Shown in pieces: positions 1 to 8,494 of a DNA stretch of 48,486 nucleotides. The notes under the pieces are model-generated. The model ran no database searches, was not told the origin of the DNA, and worked only from the letters and a program-made list of their open reading frames with translations. The first letter of the stretch is position 1; each line of letters opens with the position of its first letter. Origin of the DNA: Planctomycetota bacterium (GTDB lineage Bacteria; Planctomycetota; JAJSAM01; JAJVHW01); the NCBI GenBank assembly GCA_021776825.1, contig JAJFFG010000007.1, forward strand, positions 1-48,486. Reading direction: 5' to 3'. The position numbers were made by a program, and so were the translations under genes.

Positions 1-152
1 CAGAGTGTCCTGACCGAGCGGGGGCCGCGAGATCAAGGCGGACGCAGCGTGGTCGTGGCCCATCCCCCCAACGAGCTGTGTCAACGCAGAGATCGTGGTC
101 CCCGCGATGTGTCAGGCGTGGCGACGTGGTGAGAAGGTCGGTTAGCCCGGCC
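1..152 (+). repeat. Dispersed repeat, copy L1
   Basis: The first ~150 bases recur almost exactly at 237-391, starting cagagtgtcctgaccgagcg and running through cgagatcaaggcg to gagaaggtcgg and ttagc. Only a few substitutions and one-base indels separate the copies. The copy begins at base 1, so it may continue outside the window. It codes for nothing I recognise. Diverged relatives lie in inverted orientation at the right end. Confidence 0.9.
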
Positions 153-165
153 TTCTCACCACGTC
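123..165. other. Strong 19-bp stem-loop at the end of repeat L1
   Basis: Left arm 123-141 and right arm 147-165 pair over 19 positions with a single G-T wobble (t138 against g150), around the five-base loop ttagc. It lies about 215 bases beyond the stop of the minus-strand gene ending at 380, so it could act as a transcription terminator for that gene, but there is no T-run. The second repeat copy keeps the left arm but lacks the right arm, so it cannot form this stem. Bases 166-236 between the copies show nothing recognisable. Confidence 0.6.
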
Positions 166-236
166 GGCGCGGCCTGCGGCCGGAAGGCGGGATCTCCGAG
201 GGGTGGTCGACGTGAAGACTGGTGTTGGACCAACGA

Positions 237-391
237 CAGAGTGTCCTGACCGAGCGGGGGCTGCGAGATCAAGGCGCACGCAGCGTGGTCGTGGCCCATC
301 CCCCCCAACGAGCTGTGTCAACGCAGAGATCGTGGTCCCCGCGATGTGTCAGGCGTGGCTACGTGGTGAGAAGGTCGGGTTAGCGCGGCCC
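237..391 (+). repeat. Dispersed repeat, copy L2 (truncated)
   Basis: Direct copy of bases 1-152, about 95% identical by eye. It breaks off just after gagaaggtcgggttagcgcgg, where the 3' end of the minus-strand gene begins. The tta at 380-382 inside this repeat is the TAA stop codon of that gene, so the repeat supplies the present C-terminus of the protein. Confidence 0.85.
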
Positions 392-2596
392 GGGACCTCG
401 GTCACGCCAGGCCGGGCAGCCTGATCGGAGGCGCCCGAGCGCCATCCGGATCCGCTCGGCGTCGAGGCCGGAGTCCCCGACCGGACCGATCGACTCGAAC
501 GCGATCAGCGCGTCGTCGTCCTGGCCCAACTCTTCGAGGCAGATCGCCCGCCAGAAGCGCGAGACCGGCAGGCTCACCGTGCCCGAACCGTCCTCGTCTT
601 GCCCCAGGGCCTCCACAGCACGCTGCCATGCCTCCGTCTCGCCCCGGAACGCCTCCCCATGGATGGCGAAGAGGTGGGAACCAGGTGCAGCTGCGACCGA
701 CACGCGCGTGGTCCCGTTGGCCAGGCGGACCAACTCCTTGCGATACCGCGTCTCCGGCGCCTCCGGGAGACCCAGGATGTCGGCCATCTCGCGCTCCACG
801 CGCGCCAGGCCGGAACCGCCGCGGCCGCCGTCGTCCCCTGCGGCGGTGAACGCGACTCTCGCGAGCTCGTACTGGCCGGCTCGGAGACACAGCTCGCCCG
901 CGTTCCGGAACACGCCGATGCTGGCCGGGTCGTTGTGTCCGAACCCAAGCTCGACCGCCCGCTCCATCGACCGGAGCGCACCGGCGCCGCGGCGGAGCCG
1001 GATGAGGGCGCGCGCCCGGTTGAAGTGCGACTCCGGGAACAGGTCCTCTCCGGCAGCGATCGCGAGTTCTGCGTGCCAGAGAGCCTCGCCGGGACGCTCC
1101 AGCGAGAGGCACAGATCGGCAGCGTTCACATGCGGTACGACGACGGGGTGGCTGGTCGAGTGGCTCACGCTCTCGGCGCGATGCCAGAGGTCGAGCGCCT
1201 GGTGAGCGTGGTCGAGCGCCTCTTCGAGGACCCTGTCCGCTTCGGCACGAGCACGGGGACGATCCTGGGGCGCGCGGTCGCGTACGCCGCGTCGTAGCCC
1301 GACGCCGCGGGCGCGTAGATCGGCCGAGAGCGTCGCGTGTGCGCGGGCACTGGTGCCGTGATCCATCGCGTGGCGAATGAGGGTGTCCCCGTCGGCCCAG
1401 CGTTCCGTCGCGGTGAACGCTGCGACGCCGAGGAGCCCCGCGGCCACCAGGGCGGTCATCGTTGCCCGGGGCGCCGCGACGAGTCCACGAGCGACGAGCA
1501 CGGCGAGCCCGAGCAGCGGCAGGTAGAGGAAGCGCTCCGCGGTCGGGATGCCGAGCGCGAACGGCCAGTTCGCGACGGGAATCAGCGGGAAGTAGAAGAG
1601 GCAGACGGCGACGGCCACCAACGGCCGGCGCTCGCGCAGTCGGACTGCCGTCGCGATCAGAGCCACGTGGACGACAAGCCAACCGAGCACGGAGGGTGCC
1701 GTGAGCGATGTGGCAGGGGCCAGGTACCAGTCCCACGCTGGGGTGACCGGGACGATCGCGGTCGTCAGGTAGACGCCGATCCCGCGGAACATCGTGGCGA
1801 ACGTGCCGGCGGTGCTCCCGCCGAGCACGAACGTGTCCGCGTGCGCGGTGCCACCCACCTGGACGAGAGAGCGAAAGACGAGGTAGATGGCGGAGACCAC
1901 CAGCCACGGCGCGGCTCGTCGGAGCGCGGCTCGGGTTCGACTCGTCGCGCCCGCGACGGGTATTGCCAGTCGCACGGCGAAGACGAGAAGCGGGAGGACG
2001 ACCGCCGTCTCCTTGTAGAGCATGGCCACCAGACCGAGCAGCAGGCCCAGCGATCGACCCAGCCAGGGCCGCTTCCCCTCGGACCGCAACTCGAACAGGA
2101 GCGCTCCGAGGACGCACGCACCCATCGCCACGTCACCGCGACTGGAGATCCAGGCCACGGCCTCGGTGTGCATCGGGTGGAGCGCCCACACGAGCGCGCC
2201 CGCGAGAGCCGCGCCGGCGTCCTTGACCAGACGCCGCAGCAGCCGGAGGGCGAGTACCGAGGCCAGCGCGTGCCACAGGAGCGAGTGCACGTGGAATGCG
2301 GTGGGGGAGAGGCGGAACCAGGCGTGGTCCAGCGCGAACTCGAGTGTGCGCAGCGGCCGAACGATCCCCGTCGGGCTCCCGGGATCGACCGTTCGCGGGT
2401 CCCAGAGCAACGCCAGCCATCCGCCGATGCCGTCCGGATTCGTCACGAACGCGTTGTTCCGGATGAAGCGGAGATCGTCGGAGACGAGGCCGTTCGAGAG
2501 CGCGCCCGGCAAGTAGACGGCCAGCACCGCGGCCACGACCACGATCGGTGCGGCGCGAGAACGAGCGAGGCGCGTCCACCCGGTCGTTGCGGTCAT
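380..2596 (-). CDS. TMTC-like membrane glycosyltransferase (GT-C) with C-terminal TPRs
   Basis: A 738-aa protein. The N-terminal half has about ten hydrophobic segments. An Asp-Asp pair (residues 40-41) follows the first membrane segment, the position of the catalytic acid loop in GT-C enzymes, and HPMHTEAVAW (140-149) resembles the signature of TMTC-type protein O-mannosyltransferases. Residues from about 430 onward are soluble helical repeats of TPR type. The expected role, transfer of a sugar from a polyprenyl-phosphate donor to exported protein, is inferred from the family. I chose the ATG at 2596 because a hydrophobic signal anchor follows it; the frame stays open upstream as low-complexity Arg/Pro. 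The last residues after about 725 look unnatural and the stop lies in repeat L2, so the C-terminus may have been altered. It is divergent from the next gene across a 53-bp gap. Confidence 0.75.
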   Translation of the reverse strand: MTATTGWTRLARSRAAPIVVVAAVLAVYLPGALSNGLVSDDLRFIRNNAFVTNPDGIGGWLALLWDPRTVDPGSPTGIVRPLRTLEFALDHAWFRLSPTAFHVHSLLWHALASVLALRLLRRLVKDAGAALAGALVWALHPMHTEAVAWISSRGDVAMGACVLGALLFELRSEGKRPWLGRSLGLLLGLVAMLYKETAVVLPLLVFAVRLAIPVAGATSRTRAALRRAAPWLVVSAIYLVFRSLVQVGGTAHADTFVLGGSTAGTFATMFRGIGVYLTTAIVPVTPAWDWYLAPATSLTAPSVLGWLVVHVALIATAVRLRERRPLVAVAVCLFYFPLIPVANWPFALGIPTAERFLYLPLLGLAVLVARGLVAAPRATMTALVAAGLLGVAAFTATERWADGDTLIRHAMDHGTSARAHATLSADLRARGVGLRRGVRDRAPQDRPRARAEADRVLEEALDHAHQALDLWHRAESVSHSTSHPVVVPHVNAADLCLSLERPGEALWHAELAIAAGEDLFPESHFNRARALIRLRRGAGALRSMERAVELGFGHNDPASIGVFRNAGELCLRAGQYELARVAFTAAGDDGGRGGSGLARVEREMADILGLPEAPETRYRKELVRLANGTTRVSVAAAPGSHLFAIHGEAFRGETEAWQRAVEALGQDEDGSGTVSLPVSRFWRAICLEELGQDDDALIAFESIGPVGDSGLDAERIRMALGRLRSGCPAWRDRGPGPR

Positions 2597-2649
2597 CGCG
2601 GGAGGATACGCGTCCGGCACGCCGCGACAGCGGGGGATACGATGAGCAG

Positions 2650-3765
2650 GTGCGTCGCCTGTCTCCCGCCCTTGCTCTGCTGGCCGTCGTCGCGGTGGCC
2701 GTCGCGGCTCACTCCCAGGACGCGCCCCCCGATCCGGCGGTCGCCGCCGGGCAGCCGACCGTTCGCCCACCCCAAGCCGAGATCGACGGTGCCGTGGCAC
2801 GGGGTGTCAAGTGGCTGCGGAAGGAACAGAAGCGCGGAGGCGCATTCGGGGCTTCAGAGGGGGAGACGGCGCTGGTTCTCCTGACGCTCCGACACTCCGG
2901 GGTGGAGGCCACCGACTCGGCGTGCAAGCGGGCGGCGACCTACGTCGAGCGCAATCTGCCCGATGGCACCGTGTACGGCGCGGCGATCGGAGCGCTGGCG
3001 CTCATCGCCCAGGACCCGCGTCTGCACCGCAGCAAGATCGAACGCCTGCTCGAGGAGCTCGTCGAGGCTCAGTGCACGAACGGCCAATGGACGTACGGCT
3101 ATCGCTCGACGGCGGTCAAGAAGCGCGGCGACAACAGCAACTCACAGTTCGCGATCCTGGCGCTCGCCTCGGCGCGAGCACACGGCTTCACCGTCCCCGC
3201 CGAGCCGTTCGAGCGCTCTCGCCGCTTCCTACGCGGCTCGCAGAACGACGACGGCGGCTTCGGCTACTCCGACAAGGAACGCTCCCGCTCCTACGCCAGC
3301 ATGACGGCGGGCGCGACGATGTGCCTCGCGTTCGCGGTCGCCGTCGCACGCGACGAGCCCGCAGGTCGCGCGTCGCACGCCGAGGTGCGTGAGGTTCGAC
3401 GCACGCTCGAGTGGCTGGAACTCGACTTCGACCCGGGCCGCAACGTCGGCGCCGCGAAGGCGTTCGGGAGCAAGAAGAAGAAGCGGAGCGACGCGTTCTG
3501 GCGCCACTACTGGCTCTGGTCCCTGGAGCGTGCCGCCTCGGCCACGGGGCTCGAGACTCTGGACGGCCGTGACTGGTACGGCGCGGGCGCCCGCCTCCTG
3601 CTCGAACGACAGAAGAAGGACGGTCAGTGGCGCGACCCGGAGCGCGAGCTGGTCGCGACCTGCTTCGCGCTGCTCTTCTTCCGGCGCAGCACGCTCCAGG
3701 CGATCACGCCGCGCGACCGCGTCGAACCGGCGATCACTCCCGGCGGGGGCAAGCGCTCCGAGTAG
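2650..3765 (+). CDS. Secreted prenyltransferase/squalene-cyclase-like toroid protein
   Basis: A 371-aa protein from a GTG at 2650, followed by a typical signal peptide (Leu/Ala/Val core, then about AAHSQDA). The mature part has repeated motifs of the terpene-cyclase/prenyltransferase alpha-alpha toroid fold: QNDDGGFGYSD near the middle and LLLERQKKDGQW near the C-terminus. The catalytic DxDD of squalene-hopene cyclases is not visible, so it is more likely one of the non-enzymatic secreted toroid proteins common in planctomycetes. The frame is open further upstream, but that segment is Arg-rich and overlaps the neighbouring divergent gene. Substrate and partners are unknown. Confidence 0.75.
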   Translation: MRRLSPALALLAVVAVAVAAHSQDAPPDPAVAAGQPTVRPPQAEIDGAVARGVKWLRKEQKRGGAFGASEGETALVLLTLRHSGVEATDSACKRAATYVERNLPDGTVYGAAIGALALIAQDPRLHRSKIERLLEELVEAQCTNGQWTYGYRSTAVKKRGDNSNSQFAILALASARAHGFTVPAEPFERSRRFLRGSQNDDGGFGYSDKERSRSYASMTAGATMCLAFAVAVARDEPAGRASHAEVREVRRTLEWLELDFDPGRNVGAAKAFGSKKKKRSDAFWRHYWLWSLERAASATGLETLDGRDWYGAGARLLLERQKKDGQWRDPERELVATCFALLFFRRSTLQAITPRDRVEPAITPGGGKRSE

Positions 3766-3872
3766 CCCGAATCCTCCACGAGCCCGCCAGGACGCCGTGC
3801 GACGTGTGTTCCTGGCACGCACCGCCGTGAGCCTCTCGCCGATCCAGGATCTCGCCGCGTGCGCGCGACGCC

Positions 3873-3937
3873 CTCGTGAACGATCCGGGCTGCCGCTTCT
3901 CCCGCGCACGGGCGCGACGCTCGTGAACGATGCGGGC
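3873..3937 (+). repeat. Two short cores of the end-repeat family
   Basis: The gap between the toroid gene and the CCA-adding enzyme (3766-3964) holds ctcgtgaacgatccgggctg (3873-3892) and ctcgtgaacgatgcgggc (3920-3937). Both match the core ctcgcgaacgatgcgggct read on the minus strand of the right-end repeat at 48231-48260. No gene is apparent in the gap. Confidence 0.6.
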
Positions 3938-3964
3938 GGGTCTCCACGTAGACTCGCCGCCGAG

Positions 3965-5311
3965 ATGGCCGACATCGAAGCCCAGAGAGACGCCGCGCTC
4001 CGCGTCGTCGACCGCCTGCGGTCGGCGGGGCACGAGGCGTACTTCGTCGGTGGCTGCGTCCGCGACGAGCTCATGGGCCGGCTCCCACGGGAGTTTGACG
4101 TCGCGACGTCGGCCGACCCGGACACCGTGCAGGCGCTCTTCCCGCACAACGTGGCCATGGGCAAGCAGTTCGGCGTGATCGTGGCGATGCTCGATCAGAT
4201 CCCGACCGAGGTGGCGACCTTCCGCAGCGACGATGCCTATGTCGACGGCCGACGCCCGACGGGCGTGCGCTTCACGACGGCTCGTGAGGATGCGGAGCGG
4301 CGAGACTTCACGTTCAACGCCCTGTTCCTGGACCCGGCCACCGGCGACATCATGGACTTCGTGGGCGGACGGGGCGATCTCGAGGCTCGTCTACTGCGGG
4401 CGATCGGCGATCCCCGCGCGCGCTTCCGCGAGGACAAACTGCGGATGCTCCGGGCCGTACGGTTCGCGACGACCGGTCCGTTCGAGATCGAGGCTGAGAC
4501 CTGGACCGCCGTGACCGAACTGGCCTCGGAGATCACCACGGTCTCGTGGGAGCGCATCCAGGCGGAGCTCTCGCGGATCCTCGTGAGCGGCCGCGCCGAG
4601 TTCGGCGTGCGGCTGCTGCACGAGAGCGGACTGCTCGCGGAGATCCTCCCGGAGATCGCCGCGACCGACGGGGTCCCACAGCCTCCGCAGTTCCATCCGG
4701 AGGGGTGCGTGCTCACCCACACGCTGTTGGGGCTGCGCCATCTGGATGCTCTCGAGGAACGGCCGCTCGAGCTGGCTCTCGGCATCTTGCTGCACGATGT
4801 CGGCAAGCCACCGACCTACGAGGTCCGGGACCGCATCCGCTTCGACGGCCACGATCGGGTCGGCGCCGAGATGACGGACGACATCCTGCATCGTCTGCGC
4901 TACCCGAACGCGGTGATCGCCGAGGTGCGCGAGCTCGTGCGTCGTCATATGGCGTTCGTGCAGATCCGTGAGTGGCGGCCGGCCAAGGTCCGGCGCTTCC
5001 TGACGAGTCCGCTCAGCGAGCGTCACCTCGCGCTGCATCGCCTCGACTGCCTCGCCGCCCACGGGCGCCTGGACACGTGGACCTGGTGCCACGCGCAGCG
5101 CGATGCCATGCTCGCGGAGACGCCGCCACCCCCTCCGTTGATCTCGGGACACGACCTGATCGACGCGGGATACGCCGTGGGGCCGTTGATCGGCACGATC
5201 CTCGCGTCACTCGATGATGAGCGGCTGGAGGGCCGGCTGCCGACCAAGGAGGAGGCGCTCGCGTGGGTCATTGCCAACTATCCCCGCAACGGGGGCTCGG
5301 ACGCAGCATGA
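3965..5311 (+). CDS. cca: CCA-adding tRNA nucleotidyltransferase / poly(A) polymerase family
   Basis: A 448-aa class II nucleotidyltransferase that adds or repairs the 3' CCA of tRNA. Visible in order: GGCVRD (29-34), the catalytic carboxylate motif as EFD (43-45), RRDFTFNAL (112-120), the template-like segment around LRAIGDPRARFREDKLRML (144-162), and an HD-type domain with HDVGK (277-281). In many homologues the first catalytic residue is Asp (DxD); here it is Glu. The ATG at 3965 starts exactly where homology begins; the open frame upstream is Arg-rich and overlaps the previous gene. Its stop overlaps the start of the HEAT gene by 4 nt. The sequence alone does not separate a full CCA-adder from an A-adder or poly(A) polymerase. 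Confidence 0.88.
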   Translation: MADIEAQRDAALRVVDRLRSAGHEAYFVGGCVRDELMGRLPREFDVATSADPDTVQALFPHNVAMGKQFGVIVAMLDQIPTEVATFRSDDAYVDGRRPTGVRFTTAREDAERRDFTFNALFLDPATGDIMDFVGGRGDLEARLLRAIGDPRARFREDKLRMLRAVRFATTGPFEIEAETWTAVTELASEITTVSWERIQAELSRILVSGRAEFGVRLLHESGLLAEILPEIAATDGVPQPPQFHPEGCVLTHTLLGLRHLDALEERPLELALGILLHDVGKPPTYEVRDRIRFDGHDRVGAEMTDDILHRLRYPNAVIAEVRELVRRHMAFVQIREWRPAKVRRFLTSPLSERHLALHRLDCLAAHGRLDTWTWCHAQRDAMLAETPPPPPLISGHDLIDAGYAVGPLIGTILASLDDERLEGRLPTKEEALAWVIANYPRNGGSDAA

Positions 5312-7332
5312 GCCGGATCGCTAGCATCGCGCTTGCGGCCGTCCTCGCGGTTGGTGCGATCGCCAGCGCGGAGGACCTACCGGCCGAGCTCGCGGCTCTG
5401 GATTCTGCCGACGACGCCGCTCGCGCGGCAGCCGTGGCGGCACTCCGAGCGCGGGATGATTGCGCGCCCCTCGTCCGCCAGGCCATGGAGGACGCCGAGG
5501 CCTGGGCCCAGCTCGGACCTCGTGGACGACAGGCGCTGGTGCGCCTCTCGGTCTCGGCGGACGTCCCGTTCGTGAACGCCTCGCTCCGCGCGATCGTGCG
5601 GAGCGACAGCGAGGACACGGGTGTCCGTCGCTCGGCGGCCGAGGCCCTGGGCGAGCGCGGGACGATCGCTGACGTCAGCGCACTGGGCGACGCCGTTCAG
5701 GTTCTGCCCGAGGCGGCGACCCGCGCTCTGGTCTCGATCGGCGGGCGTTCCGCGCGCCGGGCGCTGGAGCGCGGTGCCGGAGACTCGCCGCCGGTCGCTG
5801 CGCGTGCGGGCCTCGCCCTGATGGGGGACGCCACGCAGTTCGAGATCCTCGTGGACAAGTTCGCCGGTGCCGACGCCGAGGCGGCCGCCGACCTGGCCCG
5901 TCTGTTGACTTGGGCGACCGGTCACGAACTGCCGGCCGAGCGGCGCGCCTGGGAGACCCACCTGCGTCGCCGGAACCTCGCGACGCAACTCGCCCACGAC
6001 GATCTCCGGACTGCGCAGACTGCCGCGCACGAGCTATCCGCCGTGTTGGCCTCGAAGACGAGTTCGTCGCTCGAGTCGGATCTGATCGCGATCCTGTCCG
6101 ACGAGCGCTGGCCGTTGTTCGCACGCGGCAAGTCTGCCCTCGTGCTCGGGCTCGGGAATGCGCGGGGTGCCAAGGACGCGCTGCTCCATGCCGTTCGCAA
6201 CGGTGAGGAAGGCTCGGTCCGGCTCTATGCCGCGGAGGCTCTGGCGCGCGTGGGTGACCTCTCGTGTGCGGTGCCTCTGGCCTATCTGCTGATCCACGAC
6301 GAGGACCGCGATCGGATCCAGGCGCGCCGGGGCCAGCAAGGTGAGTACTTCCCGGTCGATCCGGGCATGGTCCGCGCACTCTTGCGGATCGGCGTTCCCG
6401 GCGCCGCGGACCCGCTGCTGGATCTGTTGGCGGGCACGTATCGCACCCGTATGCACCGCGACGTTCTGCGTACGTTGCGCGAGGCGACCGGCGGCGAGGA
6501 CTTCGGCTACGAGGCCGACTCTGCGGTTGCCGATCGCGAGGCCGCTGTCGCGCGCGCTCGCGGCTGGTGGGCCGAAGGACGCCGCGTGATGGGCCTGAGC
6601 CCGCGCGCCGCCGATCCGGGCTGGGACTCGTTTCGTAAGGCAGTGGATGAGCAGATCGCGACGCTCGGTACGTTCAAGTTCCTGCACCAGTTGCGCGCCA
6701 AGAAGACCCTCATCATCGTGGCGGAGCCCGCGTTGCCGCAGCTCGTGGCCGCGCTGTCGCACGACGATCTGCACGTTCGCATGGGCGCTGCGGAGGTCCT
6801 CCGCGGAGCGCGTCTCGGCGAGGGCGCCGAGCCGCTGGCGGAGCGCCTCGGGACAGAGACCAACCCTGTAGCGCGTTCGCGGTTCCTCTGGGCGCTGTCT
6901 GTTTGCGGCCGCCGAGAGGCCTTCGGTGGGACCGCGCCGGAGTCGGTGCGAGTCGCCGTGCGGACGGCGCTGCAGGACGCGGCGCTCGACGCGCGGATCG
7001 CGGCCGCTCGTGCCCTGGGTGCCGCGGGCGATCCGGCGGTCGACCCGGCAGTGCTCGAGGCCGCGAAGGGACGCTCGGAGAACGCGGTGGCGGCGTTCCA
7101 GTCGGCCGCCGCCGGGGCGCTGCTGCGACTCGGCGTCGCGTCGTCGTTGGACGCGTGGGACGTCGTGCGTACGGAGCTCCTCTGCGATGACGCCGCCCGC
7201 GCCGCGGACGCGCTCGGAGACGTCCGTGCGGCCGGATACCCCCTGATCGGGTTCGATCCCGCCGCCCCGCGCGCGGAGCGCGAAGCCGCGCTCGCAGAGA
7301 TCGACGCCGTATTGCGGGCGGAACAGGAGTGA
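5308..7332 (+). CDS. Secreted HEAT-repeat protein
   Basis: A 674-aa protein beginning at an ATG that overlaps the cca stop (ATGA at 5308-5311), so translation is probably coupled. A signal peptide of about 21 residues (ASIALAAVLAVGAIASAEDL) is followed by many Ala/Leu-rich helical hairpins of HEAT/PBS-lyase type through to the C-terminus, with phrases such as VRRSAAEALGERG and VRMGAAEVLRGARLG. Such proteins are usually periplasmic scaffolds without catalytic residues. I see no enzymatic domain. The link with cca is probably positional rather than functional. Confidence 0.75.
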   Translation: MSRIASIALAAVLAVGAIASAEDLPAELAALDSADDAARAAAVAALRARDDCAPLVRQAMEDAEAWAQLGPRGRQALVRLSVSADVPFVNASLRAIVRSDSEDTGVRRSAAEALGERGTIADVSALGDAVQVLPEAATRALVSIGGRSARRALERGAGDSPPVAARAGLALMGDATQFEILVDKFAGADAEAAADLARLLTWATGHELPAERRAWETHLRRRNLATQLAHDDLRTAQTAAHELSAVLASKTSSSLESDLIAILSDERWPLFARGKSALVLGLGNARGAKDALLHAVRNGEEGSVRLYAAEALARVGDLSCAVPLAYLLIHDEDRDRIQARRGQQGEYFPVDPGMVRALLRIGVPGAADPLLDLLAGTYRTRMHRDVLRTLREATGGEDFGYEADSAVADREAAVARARGWWAEGRRVMGLSPRAADPGWDSFRKAVDEQIATLGTFKFLHQLRAKKTLIIVAEPALPQLVAALSHDDLHVRMGAAEVLRGARLGEGAEPLAERLGTETNPVARSRFLWALSVCGRREAFGGTAPESVRVAVRTALQDAALDARIAAARALGAAGDPAVDPAVLEAAKGRSENAVAAFQSAAAGALLRLGVASSLDAWDVVRTELLCDDAARAADALGDVRAAGYPLIGFDPAAPRAEREAALAEIDAVLRAEQE

Positions 7333-7371
7333 GTTACGCGGGTCTCCCGAGCGGTTACCCGGGTCTCCCCG
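7333..7371 (+). repeat. Imperfect ~21-bp tandem duplication
   Basis: gttacgcgggtctcccg (7333-7349) is followed by gttacccgggtctccccg (7354-7371). It fills about half of the 82-bp gap between the HEAT gene and the ABC ATPase gene. No function is evident. Confidence 0.6.
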
Positions 7372-7414
7372 GCCCGTCTGGCCTTGATCCGTTCTCGTGC
7401 CGTCGGGGTGACGG

Positions 7415-8494
7415 GTGAGCGACGCTCTCTCCGTCGAGGACCTCTGGCTGCGGTACGACGCCGAGTTCGTACTGCGGGGCGTGACGCTCGCCGTGGCCGC
7501 CGGCGGCTGCGCCGCGGTCCTCGGTCCGTCCGGATGCGGAAAGACCAGCCTGCTTCGCGCCGTCGCCGGGCTGGCCCGGGTCCAGGAGGGGCGCATCGCC
7601 ATCTCCGGCACCGTGACCGACGACCCAGCGCCGCGCGTGAAGCCGGAAGATCGCGGGGCCGCACTCGTCTTCCAGGATCTCGCGCTCTGGCCGCACATGA
7701 CCGTGGCCGGCAACCTCGACTTCGTGCTCGAGGCGCGGAAGATCCCCCGCAAGGAGCGGGAGGACCGGGTGGAGGCCGCGTGCGAGGCTGTCGGGCTGCC
7801 GCGCGGGCTCCTCGAGCGTCGTCCTGGGCTCCTTTCCGGTGGCGAACGTCAGCGCGCCGCGCTCGCCCGCGCGCTCGTCCAGGAGCCGCGCGTGCTGCTG
7901 CTCGACGAGCCGCTGTCGGGGCTCGACACGCACCTCCGGCAGCATCTGATCGACACTCTCTCGCGCGTGCGCGCCGAGCTCGGGCTGGCGATGCTCATCG
8001 TCACCCACGATCACGAGGAGGCGTTCGCGCTCGCGGATCACGTGGTCGTGCTGCGCGACGGGCAGGTCGAACAGGCCGGGACTCCGACCGAGGTCTACGA
8101 GACGCCGAGCACGCGCTTCGTCGCGGAGTTTGTTGGGCTCGCGGGCTGGACCGGCGTGGAGCGGCGCGAGGGGATGCTGGCGACGCCTCTCGGTGAGTGG
8201 CCGGCGACGGGTCGGCCGGACGGGCCGCTCGAAGCCGTGTTCCGGCCAGAGCGGCTGCGGCTCGAGGAGACGTCTGCTCATCGCGGACGCGTGGCCGCGA
8301 CGTGGTATCGCGGGGGCTACTACGTCCACCTCGTGGAGGTCGGCCCGCGGGATGCGGGTAGACCGGCGCGCGTGTACGTCCGGTCCGATGAGGCCGCGGC
8401 GGTCGGTGCGGACGTCGGTCTCTCTGCGGAGGAACCTGCGTTCGTGTCGGTGAGCAGCGTGTCGGTGAGGAAGGGTGCGGAGGGCAGGTCATGA
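7415..8494 (+). CDS. ABC transporter ATP-binding protein (PotA/FbpC-like), orphan
   Basis: A 359-aa ATPase from a GTG at 7415. Motifs: Walker A GPSGCGKTS (37-45), Q-loop Gln87, signature LSGGERQ (140-146), Walker B VLLLDEP (160-166), D-loop SGLD (168-171) and H-loop THD (197-199). Residues from about 225 onward form a C-terminal extension with VFRPERLRL, like the TOBE-type regulatory domain of importer ATPases for iron, polyamine, sulfate or molybdate. No permease or binding protein is adjacent. Instead the gene overlaps a multihaem cytochrome gene by 4 nt, and that gene overlaps a TPR gene. The substrate is therefore unknown, and the partner permease must be encoded elsewhere if the ATPase is part of an importer. 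Confidence 0.85.
   Translation: MSDALSVEDLWLRYDAEFVLRGVTLAVAAGGCAAVLGPSGCGKTSLLRAVAGLARVQEGRIAISGTVTDDPAPRVKPEDRGAALVFQDLALWPHMTVAGNLDFVLEARKIPRKEREDRVEAACEAVGLPRGLLERRPGLLSGGERQRAALARALVQEPRVLLLDEPLSGLDTHLRQHLIDTLSRVRAELGLAMLIVTHDHEEAFALADHVVVLRDGQVEQAGTPTEVYETPSTRFVAEFVGLAGWTGVERREGMLATPLGEWPATGRPDGPLEAVFRPERLRLEETSAHRGRVAATWYRGGYYVHLVEVGPRDAGRPARVYVRSDEAAAVGADVGLSAEEPAFVSVSSVSVRKGAEGRS

Noticed and set aside
1..391. Left repeats as a CRISPR array
   Set aside because: Only two copies, each about 150 bp, with one 84-bp interval; no short regular repeats and no cas genes.
203..424. Small plus-strand open frame inside the left repeat
   Set aside because: No homology signal, no ribosome binding site, and the sequence is duplicated non-coding repeat.
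380..2596. The membrane protein as an exosortase
   Set aside because: It has the Asp-Asp loop and HPMHTEAVAW motif of TMTC-type GT-C enzymes plus TPRs, and lacks the exosortase Cys/Arg/His pattern and size.
1337..2884. Long plus-strand open frame opposite the TMTC-like gene
   Set aside because: Its translation is low-complexity Arg/Glu/Gly, while the minus strand encodes a membrane protein with family motifs.
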